Shown here piece by piece: positions 23,430-29,894 of a stretch of 38,220 nucleotides of DNA (within the stretch, counting starts at the first letter, position 1; the number at the start of each line of letters is the position of its first letter). The translations under genes and the position numbers were made by a program. Under the pieces are notes generated by a model. It had not been told where the DNA came from and made no database searches. It was given only the letters and a program-made list of their open reading frames with translations. The DNA comes from Leptofilum sp050292445 (GTDB taxonomy: Bacteria; Chloroflexota; Anaerolineae; Promineifilales; Promineifilaceae), in NCBI GenBank assembly GCA_050292445.1, contig JBNKLQ010000018.1, positions 1 through 38,220 of the forward strand, given 5' to 3'.

Positions 23430-24653
23430 ATGAGCAAGACAACCGAATTAACTTTTACACAAGAAGTTCAAGCAGCACCAACGGCCGTTTACTACGCACT
23501 CACCAATGGGGCAGCCATGCGGGAATGGTTAAGCACCAATTCCCAGGCATCAACCAGGGTCGGTGGACGACTCTATTTGTACTGGCAGCAAGGGTATTAC
23601 GCCGCTGGTGAATTCCAGAAACTGGAGCCTGATGAAGAAGTTGTTTACACATGGCAGGGTAAAAATGAACCAACCGTTTCCACGGTTACGTTTACGCTGA
23701 AACCTGTGGCAAATGGCACCCAAGTCAGGCTGATTCATAGCGATTTGCCAGCTGGTGAAGATGCAGCTGAGATGCGGCAAAGTTTGCAGGAAGGCTGGGA
23801 AGCTGGATTAACCAACCTGAAAGCCGTTCTGGAAACTGGTCTGGACAAACGAGTCTATGATCGCGCATTTATGGGCATCCTGATTTCTGGTGTGGTGACG
23901 GCTGAGCAGGCTGAAGAGCTGGGCATTGATGCTGAAGGTGGCATCCGTATCAGCGGCACAATGGCAGAGACGGGCGCGGCGGCAGCTGGTTTGCAGGCCA
24001 ACGACATTATTGTGGACATAGGTGGTAGCGTGACAAAAGATTTCCCCAGTTTGCAGGCAGCAATGCAGCCATATCGTCCTGGTGATTCCTTTAAAGTGAC
24101 CTATTATCGAGATGGGGAACGTAAGCAGACGGTTATGAATTTGATGACGCGTCCTATACCGAATATACCGGCAACACGAGCCGCCCTGGCTGAGGCCCTT
24201 GAAGAAGTGTACACGCAGCTAGACAAAGAACTAGACGAGGTTTTGGCCAATGCCACCGAAGCTGAGGCTGATTATCGGCCTGATGAGAACAGTTGGAATG
24301 TGAAAGAGCTTTTGGCCCATCTCATCAGCACCGAGCGTGGGAGCCAAATGGGTGCAGCCACCCAAATTACGGATGGCGTGTTGGATGGTTTCCCTAACAA
24401 TCCTGCGGCCTGGGTGAAATCGGTTACGGCCGTTTATCCTACGCTGGCCGACATGGTAGCCCTATGGAAACGCACCGAAGCGGAAACGGTGGCCCTGATG
24501 GCAAACCTGCCAGAAGCCACGGTAGCCCGCAAGGCAACCTATCACAACATGGCCAATGGCTTTTTGAACGGCTTGCCAGGTCATACGCGGTCCCACATTG
24601 GTGAGATTAAAACGCTTCTCGCCACCGCGCGAGAAGCATTGGAGAAAGTCTGA
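23430..24653 (+). CDS. AHSA1/SRPBCC - PDZ - DinB-like three-domain fusion protein
   Basis: A 407-residue cytoplasmic protein with no signal peptide. Residues about 8-145 form an AHSA1-type START-like pocket (AAPTAVYYALTNGAAMREWL, GGRLYLYW, VTFTLKPVANGTQVRLIHSD). Residues about 150-240 resemble a PDZ domain (GGIRISGTMAETGAAAAGLQ, ANDIIVDIGG, YRPGDSFKVTYYRDGERK). Residues about 258-400 look like a DinB four-helix bundle (DENSWNVKELLAHLISTERG, with late histidines in GLPGHTRSHIGEI). Each domain is known; the combination is unusual. A small-molecule or stress-linked role is possible but unproven. GGAGG precedes the ATG. The stop overlaps the next start by 1 bp (TGATG). Confidence 0.82.
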   Translation: MSKTTELTFTQEVQAAPTAVYYALTNGAAMREWLSTNSQASTRVGGRLYLYWQQGYYAAGEFQKLEPDEEVVYTWQGKNEPTVSTVTFTLKPVANGTQVRLIHSDLPAGEDAAEMRQSLQEGWEAGLTNLKAVLETGLDKRVYDRAFMGILISGVVTAEQAEELGIDAEGGIRISGTMAETGAAAAGLQANDIIVDIGGSVTKDFPSLQAAMQPYRPGDSFKVTYYRDGERKQTVMNLMTRPIPNIPATRAALAEALEEVYTQLDKELDEVLANATEAEADYRPDENSWNVKELLAHLISTERGSQMGAATQITDGVLDGFPNNPAAWVKSVTAVYPTLADMVALWKRTEAETVALMANLPEATVARKATYHNMANGFLNGLPGHTRSHIGEIKTLLATAREALEKV

Positions 24654-25204
24654 TGAAACACCCAAATAAGATAAAGGTGATTGAACCTTTTCTTATATTG
24701 ATTTTGATTACGGTTATTGGCGTTTATTTGTTAAATGCGTTCAACAGCGGCAGTTGGCTCTGGTTCCAGGGTAAAGCAACCGTCTTGGAACCACCGTCAC
24801 GGATTGTGGTTGTAGCGGATGGTGAGCGAATGATCTTGCAACCGGGCACGGATTATTACAATGAACTCTCGGAAGCGGCCGTTCAAGCCTTGAGCAAGTT
24901 TAGCAATACCGATCTGGTTAGCATTGGCCTTTCAGATCAAACGTTGGCCGATTATGCCGAAGATGCTTTGGTAATAGAGCTTTACTTCGACCGGCCCCTG
25001 CAATTTAACACATTGGCTCGTACCGGCGACCCCACGCAATTGCTAATCCCGATAGACGGCCGTCATGCCGCAGGTGGGTATGTATTCCGTGGCGCGCAGG
25101 GCGAATGGTGGTTTGGCGCGGTTCGTATGGCGGACCCATCCCCTTTGTATGCTGTATTGCAGCAGATGGGATATTCTGCGGCCGTTTTTCAATCGGCTGG
25201 CTAG
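24653..25204 (+). CDS. Membrane-anchored protein of unknown function
   Basis: A 183-residue protein with one N-terminal helix (FLILILITVIGVYLLNAF) and an extracytoplasmic part of about 150 residues. I recognise no domain. The body alternates short beta-like strands (RIVVVADGERMILQPG, ALVIELYF) and contains GDPTQLLIPIDGRH. It is translationally coupled to the fusion gene through TGATG, so the two products probably act in one process. One ACGGCCGT copy is read as D-G-R. Confidence 0.6.
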   Translation: MKHPNKIKVIEPFLILILITVIGVYLLNAFNSGSWLWFQGKATVLEPPSRIVVVADGERMILQPGTDYYNELSEAAVQALSKFSNTDLVSIGLSDQTLADYAEDALVIELYFDRPLQFNTLARTGDPTQLLIPIDGRHAAGGYVFRGAQGEWWFGAVRMADPSPLYAVLQQMGYSAAVFQSAG

Positions 25205-25221
25205 AGAAATAGCTTAACCTT

Positions 25222-25265
25222 CCGCAGGTTTAATCCTGAGCATAGTCTAAAATCGGAACCTGCGG
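25222..25265. repeat. 9-bp inverted repeat downstream of the membrane-protein gene
   Basis: CCGCAGGTT (25222-25230) and AACCTGCGG (25257-25265) flank a 26-bp centre. The element could be a weak terminator or a dispersed repeat. It lies just upstream of a small ORF with a good ribosome binding site. Confidence 0.5.
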
Positions 25266-25289
25266 GAGGATCTTTCACAAGGAGATCGT

Positions 25290-25379
25290 ATGTCTGATAA
25301 AGAAACTGCCCTAAAAACGGCCGAATCCAAAGAAAAACAAACAAATTGGATTATTCAGTGGTACATTACAATTCCTTAA
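25290..25379 (+). CDS. Candidate 29-residue small protein
   Basis: An ATG at 25290-25292 follows AAGGAGATCGT, one of the best ribosome binding sites in the window, and the frame runs 29 codons to TAA. The product starts MSDKETALKTAESKEKQ and ends NWIIQWYITIP, so a charged half is joined to a short aromatic, amphipathic tail. It ends 21 bp before the start of the hydrolase gene. It could be a true small membrane-associated protein or a leader peptide for that gene. Nothing in the sequence names a function. Confidence 0.5.
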   Translation: MSDKETALKTAESKEKQTNWIIQWYITIP

Positions 25380-25400
25380 CCAAAAGAAAAGGAGCATGTG

Positions 25401-26030
25401 ATGTCACAATTAAAGCTTGTTACTCGGCAGGTAGGCCCATGGGGGATGAACACCTACGCGCTCATTTGCCCCAGCAGCAACCAAAGCGTTCTTATCGATC
25501 CTGGTGATGACCCGCAAACTTTGCATGAGATGCTGGGCGACAGCCAGCCCGTGGCCATTCTATTGACTCATACCCATGTAGATCATATTGGTGCTCTACC
25601 GGAAATGCGAGAAGCGCTTGGGGTACCGGTGATGGGCAATGATGGCCCGCATGAGCCAGGTGGTAAAGATATTCAGGCAGACCGCTGGCTGCGCGAAGGC
25701 GACACTGTGTCCGTTGGTGAGCATACGCTGCGGGCTGTGTATGCACCTGGGCATATTGGTGATCAAATCTGCTTCGTTTTGGTAGATGACCAGCGCGTCA
25801 TCGTGGGTGATACGATTTTTGACGGCGGTCCTGGCCGTACCTGGACAAGTGAGGGGTTTAAAACAACTTTAGAAACATTGCGCAACGTCGTGCTGCCCTG
25901 GCCAGATGACACCGTTTGCTATCCGGGGCATGGTCCGCATTTTCGCCTGGGCGACCGCCGTGCGGAGATCGAGGCTTTTTTGGCCAAAGATCACGGCGAT
26001 TTTTTTGGTGATGCAACCTGGGATATGTAA
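25401..26030 (+). CDS. Metallo-beta-lactamase-fold hydrolase (glyoxalase II-like)
   Basis: A 209-residue cytosolic hydrolase. The metal-binding set is complete: THTHVDHIG (His57, His59, Asp61, His62), the later His in YAPGHIGD, Asp in IVGDTIFD and His in CYPGHGPH. Length and layout fit the YcbL/glyoxalase II-like branch, which cleaves thioesters such as S-lactoylglutathione, but the true substrate is unknown. The ATG at 25401 was chosen, with AAAGGAG six bases upstream; the adjacent GTG at 25398 is the alternative. Confidence 0.87.
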   Translation: MSQLKLVTRQVGPWGMNTYALICPSSNQSVLIDPGDDPQTLHEMLGDSQPVAILLTHTHVDHIGALPEMREALGVPVMGNDGPHEPGGKDIQADRWLREGDTVSVGEHTLRAVYAPGHIGDQICFVLVDDQRVIVGDTIFDGGPGRTWTSEGFKTTLETLRNVVLPWPDDTVCYPGHGPHFRLGDRRAEIEAFLAKDHGDFFGDATWDM

Positions 26031-26063
26031 ATATCCTCAGTTACATGCTTTTCCTCTTCTCTG

Positions 26064-26127
26064 GGAACTGTGGGAACCAGCCGTAAAAACAAATGGGGTT
26101 TGGATTGAGGCTGGTTCCTACTGTTCC
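26064..26127. repeat. 19-bp imperfect inverted repeat
   Basis: Arms 26064-26082 and 26109-26127 match at 17 of 19 positions (core GGAACCAGCC/GGCTGGTTCC) around a 26-bp centre. This is the first of several repeats stacked between the hydrolase gene and the GxxExxY gene. It may terminate the hydrolase transcript. Confidence 0.6.
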
Positions 26128-26143
26128 TTTCTGTGTGAATTTC

Positions 26144-26169
26144 ACCGCAGAGACGCGGAGAGCGCTGAG
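26144..26169. repeat. Half-copy of the ACCGCAGAG dispersed repeat
   Basis: ACCGCAGAGACGCGGAGAGC (26144-26163) plus GCTGAG closely matches one arm of the palindromic repeat at 7661-7727. It ends 6 bp from the stop codon of the GxxExxY gene. A shorter fragment (CACAGAGGACGCAGAC) lies near 27900. Confidence 0.6.
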
Positions 26170-26174
26170 TTTTT

Positions 26175-26561
26175 CTATTCTTTGAGTTCGTAAACTAAAC
26201 GGTTGATACCGTATTTTAAGATTGGCACGTTGAAGTTCAACAAAAGTCCAACCTCGTATGGCGTTGCTTTTAAATAGTTTAACAATTGAGCTTCATGAGA
26301 AGGTGACAAGTTTGAAACAGCTTTTAGTTCAACAATAATCTTGTCTTCAACAATCAAATCAGCGAAATACTCTCCTACTACTTGCCCTTTATACTGAACC
26401 TGAATTGGAGCTTGTTGCAATACTTTCAGCCCCATCTCTTTTAGCTCAATAACCATCGCATTTTCATAAACTCGTTCTAAAAAACCGTAACCCAATCTGT
26501 TATAAACACCATAAAAAGCATCAATAATCGACTTCGTTAAAGCTTGATGTTTATACTGCAT
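26175..26561 (-). CDS. GxxExxY protein (PD-(D/E)XK nuclease-fold family)
   Basis: A 128-residue protein with the defining motif in LGYGFLERVYENAM (GxxExxY). A nuclease-like core follows: YFADLIVEDKIIVELKAV contains the Asp and ExK of a PD-(D/E)XK site. It ends NFNVPILKYGINRLVYEL, typical of the family. No biochemical role is established for these proteins. The gene is visibly more AT-rich than its neighbours, holds no ACGGCCGT, and is bracketed by two unrelated dispersed repeats, which suggests a mobile or recently acquired cassette. The ATG at 26559-26561 has only a weak ribosome binding site. Confidence 0.85.
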   Translation of the reverse strand: MQYKHQALTKSIIDAFYGVYNRLGYGFLERVYENAMVIELKEMGLKVLQQAPIQVQYKGQVVGEYFADLIVEDKIIVELKAVSNLSPSHEAQLLNYLKATPYEVGLLLNFNVPILKYGINRLVYELKE

Positions 26562-26585
26562 TACAACCTACCAGCCACTAAAAAC

Positions 26586-26615
26586 CAGTGTTTATCAGCG
26601 TAAATCAGTGTCCCA
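26586..26615. repeat. Three 10-bp units, CAGYGTnnAT type, at the hisS 3' end
   Basis: CAGTGTTTAT, CAGCGTAAAT and CAGTGTCCCA follow each other without gap. The complementary wording (ACTGATTTACGCTGATAAAC) resembles a dispersed intergenic repeat seen in many bacterial genomes. The last unit supplies the hisS stop codon (26605-26607). Confidence 0.55.
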
Positions 26616-27879
26616 TTTCATGTAATACAGGAACAATCTCGGTGAGTTTGACCAGAGTTTGTTCGCCGCCGTCTAACGGCCGTACCATCACAGCCTGCTC
26701 TTCCAGTTCAGAATCACCCAAAATAAGCACTGTTTGAATGTCGTGCTTGTTGGCCTCACGCATCTGGCTCTTCATGCTGCGTCGATTGCGGGCAAAGGCC
26801 AGCCGGGTACCAATATCCGCCGCCCGCAGTTGGAAGGCCAGCTGAACGGCCGCTGCCTTTGTTGCGCCACCAAAATGGGCCACCAACACTGTTGGCTGCT
26901 CTGGGGCAGGCGGTTCCAGGCCCGCTTCCTGCATGCCCAGCACAATACGCTCGATGCCGCTGCCAAAGCCAACACCTGGCGTGGGCGGACCACCAATGTC
27001 CTCTGCCAGGCCATCATAACGACCACCACCGCAAACGGCCGCTTGCGCCCCAATGCCCTCAGCCCACACCTCAAACACAGTTTTGGTGTAATAATCAATG
27101 CCGCGCACCAGCCGGAAATTGATACTGTAGCTTTGGTCTAGCGCATCAAGCAATCCACGCAAATCAGCAAAGTGTGTTTCGCAATCGTCACATAGATGAT
27201 CGATGATGTGCGGCGCGTCAGCCAGCAGCTCATCCATACCTGGCTCTTTACTGTCTAATACCCGCAGCGGATTACGCTGAATACGCTCTTTATCAATATC
27301 GGCCAGCTTGTCCATGTGCTGCTCAAGATACGCCGTCAGCTTTTCCACATAAGCAGGTTTACAAACCGGGCAACCCGTGCTGTTTAATTGGAAGGTCAAG
27401 CCTTGATAACCTAAGGCACGATACAAATTCATGGCCAGCAGCATTACCTCTACATCAGCCGCAGGGTCGGTTTCGCCTAAAATTTCGCAGTTGAACTGGC
27501 TGTGTTGGCGATAGCGCCCGGCTTGCTGCCGCTCCCGCCGGAAGGCCGGACCGATAGTGTACAGCTTCACCGGCTGCGGCCAGCTGCTCATCCCATTTTG
27601 GATGTAAGCGCGCATAAAGCCCGCCGTAAACTCTGGCCGCATAGTGATGGTAACGTCATCAGACTCTTCCAGCGTGTACATCTCTTTCTGCACAAAAAAG
27701 TCAGACCCTTCGCCCACACCCCGCTGGTACAGTTCTGTGTACTCCAGGATGGGCAGGTCAATACGCTGGAAGCCGTATAGTCGGGCCAGCTCCGTCGCCT
27801 TGTTGATGATCAAATCCCAATAGCGCCGATCTTCGGGCAGAACATCTTGCATACCTTTGGCGCGTTGTATTTCTGTCAA
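26605..27879 (-). CDS. hisS: Histidyl-tRNA synthetase
   Basis: A 424-residue class II synthetase that charges tRNA-His. Visible motifs are the motif 1 region (RIDLPILEYTELYQRGVGE), motif 2 (PAFRRERQQAGRYRQHSQF), the histidine-specific LVRGIDYYTKTVFE, motif 3 GVGFGSGIERI, and a C-terminal anticodon-binding domain from about residue 325. A GCPVCKP...CDDC cysteine set suggests a bound zinc in the insertion domain. The start is TTG at 27877-27879, supported by GGGAGG six bases upstream; no ATG precedes the conserved N-terminus. The stop lies within a dispersed repeat. No T-box structure was found in the leader. Confidence 0.95.
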   Translation of the reverse strand: MTEIQRAKGMQDVLPEDRRYWDLIINKATELARLYGFQRIDLPILEYTELYQRGVGEGSDFFVQKEMYTLEESDDVTITMRPEFTAGFMRAYIQNGMSSWPQPVKLYTIGPAFRRERQQAGRYRQHSQFNCEILGETDPAADVEVMLLAMNLYRALGYQGLTFQLNSTGCPVCKPAYVEKLTAYLEQHMDKLADIDKERIQRNPLRVLDSKEPGMDELLADAPHIIDHLCDDCETHFADLRGLLDALDQSYSINFRLVRGIDYYTKTVFEVWAEGIGAQAAVCGGGRYDGLAEDIGGPPTPGVGFGSGIERIVLGMQEAGLEPPAPEQPTVLVAHFGGATKAAAVQLAFQLRAADIGTRLAFARNRRSMKSQMREANKHDIQTVLILGDSELEEQAVMVRPLDGGEQTLVKLTEIVPVLHEMGH

Positions 27880-27967
27880 ACTTGCCTCCCAACGAATTCA
27901 CACAGAGGACGCAGACTTTCAGCTTTGCACTGGGTCTTCTGGCAAAATGGTTTTTTGAATGGCGTCT

Positions 27968-27973
27968 ATTATA
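27968..27973 (-). promoter_or_regulatory. Candidate -10 box for hisS
   Basis: A perfect TATAAT on the minus strand, about 90 bp upstream of the hisS start, in the gap after the Cas4-like gene. No convincing -35 box is visible. Confidence 0.4.
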
Positions 27974-28051
27974 GCGGCATCAAGGGGATTTTGTAGTTTG
28001 TTGATTGGGGGCTAACTTTTGGGGATTTTGGCTTCATAAGAAATGCTTTTA

Positions 28052-28588
28052 TTAGCCTAAGCGTTGGGTACAAGCAGAGGCCACACCACAGCGGGCACAG
28101 CGGTTCCAGTCATTGTGATCGCGGTCAACTTCCACTTCGTACATATCTTCACGCATTTCGGTGAGTAAATCGAGAAAATCCTCGCGCAGCTCGTCGGTGT
28201 AGTCCACAGCGAAGGCGCGATCTTTGTACTGGATGATGCCGTGAGACGGCCGTACCCCATATTCTCGTTCCACCAGCCAACAATAAGCCGCCAATTGATA
28301 CAGATGACTCTCCCACGGCTCTGTGGGTGCCCGGCCCGACTTGATTTCAACCGGCACAACCATGCCGTTGCTTTCTTCTACTAAATAATCTGGCTTGCCC
28401 ACCAGGCGCAAATGGGGATCGTACAGCGCTTCATCGTTGGTCATCCAGGCGCTGCCCGCATCGGTGTAAAGGATACGGCCGTCTGGCAACCCAGTTTGCT
28501 CCGCCAGCACCCCGCTGCGCCACCACAGCAGCAGCGCCACGGCCAAAAGCACAAAGCCAATCCCTAACGCGTAACCACCCCAGATCAT
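28052..28588 (-). CDS. Cas4-like PD-(D/E)XK nuclease, C-terminal (catalytic) half with membrane helix
   Basis: 178 residues. An N-terminal membrane helix (GGYALGIGFVLLAVALLLWW) precedes a Cas4/Dna2-type nuclease core: GKPDYLVEE (Asp), VPVEIKSGR (ExK) and QLAAYCWLVE (QhxxY region). It ends with three cysteines spaced CxxCx5C (NRCARCGVASACTQR), the Fe-S cysteines of Cas4. The fourth cluster cysteine of Cas4 lies near the N-terminus, and here it is in the adjacent upstream ORF (28595-28834), same frame, separated by TAG-GCA-GAA. The ATG at 28586-28588 may be used by reinitiation. No CRISPR array or other cas gene is present, so a general DNA-repair or membrane-linked nuclease role is more likely. 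Confidence 0.75.
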   Translation of the reverse strand: MIWGGYALGIGFVLLAVALLLWWRSGVLAEQTGLPDGRILYTDAGSAWMTNDEALYDPHLRLVGKPDYLVEESNGMVVPVEIKSGRAPTEPWESHLYQLAAYCWLVEREYGVRPSHGIIQYKDRAFAVDYTDELREDFLDLLTEMREDMYEVEVDRDHNDWNRCARCGVASACTQRLG

Positions 28589-28594
28589 TTCTGC

Positions 28595-28834
28595 CTAACC
28601 ACCTACCAGCGAATAAGTTACCAGGGCCACAACTACAAAAATAAGGACGTAGGCCGCCCGGCGCAGCCAAACCGACTGCTGCACCAGTTGGCCATGCTGC
28701 TGATGATGCTGATCGCCACGCGCTAGCTCTCGCACATTTTGCGAAGCAATGCCCCGGCTGCGCTTTAGCCACCAGCTGCGCCGACAATACAAATAATCTC
28801 CAATTTCGCTCGCTCGAATCCATTGGTCGCTCAT
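28595..28834 (-). CDS. Cas4-like nuclease, N-terminal segment with membrane helix, ended by in-frame TAG
   Basis: 79 residues from the ATG at 28832-28834. The start, IRASEIGDYLYCRRSWWL, matches the Cas4 N-terminal region, including the first Fe-S cysteine. Next come LARGDQHHQQHG and a membrane helix (AAYVLIFVVVALVTYSLVGG), then TAG (28595-28597). Two codons later, in the same frame, the ATG of the catalytic half begins with another membrane helix. The natural reading is one protein with a two-helix membrane hairpin between the Cas4 halves, split here by a nonsense change, by deliberate splitting or by a sequence error. No strong ribosome binding site precedes the ATG. Confidence 0.7.
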   Translation of the reverse strand: MSDQWIRASEIGDYLYCRRSWWLKRSRGIASQNVRELARGDQHHQQHGQLVQQSVWLRRAAYVLIFVVVALVTYSLVGG

Positions 28835-28902
28835 ATGTTCTAATTTTAACCCATGATTAGACCCTGTCAAGCTGGCACAATGCAAAACAAAAGGGGAACG
28901 AG

Positions 28903-29877
28903 TTACAAAGTTTGTGGAGGAGTTGGTCGCAGTAAGACTTTCAGCACACCGGGCTGATTCGCTTTCTGAAAAGCAGCCAGCGCATCCGACAATAAATATT
29001 CAGCCATAATCATCTTGTCTGTTTGAATGGCATTTTGTGCCAACAACCGAAGTGCTGGGCCAAATGGGCCACAGCGAGACCCAAGCACATTAATTTCACT
29101 CACAATCACTTTGGTGAGGTCCAGATGGCTTTCGCCAACAAAGGTGCTTTTTAAGATGATGGTGCCCAACGGCCGTACCAGGCGCAGCGCTTCTACAAAT
29201 CCAGCATTGTTCCCGGTTGTCTCCACCACAAAATCAAAATCGGCATCGGGGAAGTCGGTGACGAGACCAGTGGAAAGCCCCCACGACTTTGGCAAGGTCA
29301 ATGAACCATGGCGTCGCCCCAAAATTGTCACATGGACACCTGCGTTGCGCAAAACCTGGGCTACCAACAAACCCAAACGCCCAGGCCCGATAACGGCCGT
29401 TTTAGCCGACGGCCGTATGGCTACCTGCTCTTGAATGCGCAAGGCAGCCGCCAATGGCTCGGTAAATACTGCTTGCTCATCGGGCACATTGTCCGGAACA
29501 TGATGCAAGTTACGCAAAGGCACCGCAACAAATTCAGCAAAGACACCATCTCGATGATGAATACCGAGAACCTGCCGGTTTAAGCAATGTTCTGGACCCT
29601 CTCTTTGGCAGGCAGAGCAGGTTTGGCAACCGATATTGATGCTGCTCACCACACGCTTCCCTACCCAACTTTCTTCTTCTGCGGCTTCAACCACACCCAC
29701 AAATTCATGCCCTAACACACCAGAAAAATCGGGCGAATACCCTTTTACTATTTCCAGGTCGGTTGAACAGATGCCCGCTAACGTAACGCGCACCAAGGCC
29801 TCATCCGGTTGAGGAACGGGTTTGGGATACTTTTTATGAAGTGTGAGCTGGCCATTTGAATACTGCAAGGCAAGCAT
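28903..29877 (-). CDS. Zinc-dependent medium-chain alcohol/polyol dehydrogenase-like protein
   Basis: 324 residues of the MDR superfamily. Catalytic-zinc ligands are in GICSTDLEI and GHEFVG. The structural-zinc cysteines are in GCQTCSACQREGPEHC. The nucleotide-binding loop is VIGPGRLGLLVAQ, an altered GxGxxG. EPLAAALR follows the usual family position. It should oxidise an alcohol, polyol or sugar with NAD(P), but the substrate cannot be named. The ATG at 29875-29877 was chosen, with GGAG nine bases upstream; a TTG five codons earlier is the alternative. It lies 17 bp from the lipoprotein gene and may be the last gene of the secDF transcript. Three ACGGCCGT copies lie in it. Confidence 0.85.
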   Translation of the reverse strand: MLALQYSNGQLTLHKKYPKPVPQPDEALVRVTLAGICSTDLEIVKGYSPDFSGVLGHEFVGVVEAAEEESWVGKRVVSSINIGCQTCSACQREGPEHCLNRQVLGIHHRDGVFAEFVAVPLRNLHHVPDNVPDEQAVFTEPLAAALRIQEQVAIRPSAKTAVIGPGRLGLLVAQVLRNAGVHVTILGRRHGSLTLPKSWGLSTGLVTDFPDADFDFVVETTGNNAGFVEALRLVRPLGTIILKSTFVGESHLDLTKVIVSEINVLGSRCGPFGPALRLLAQNAIQTDKMIMAEYLLSDALAAFQKANQPGVLKVLLRPTPPQTL

Positions 29878-29894
29878 AATGTTTGGCTCCAATC

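Noticed and set aside
27880..28051. T-box riboswitch upstream of hisS
   Set aside because: No T-box consensus, specifier-loop pattern or leader terminator could be found. The gap is too short and holds only a -10 box and repeat fragments.
28052..28834. TAG as a sense codon (recoding) in this genome
   Set aside because: Other genes here, including the permease at 9327, the MalF-like gene and the nuclease gene, end in TAG at the expected family length, so TAG is a normal stop.
28052..28834. Part of a CRISPR-Cas locus
   Set aside because: No repeat-spacer array and no other cas gene is visible in the window.
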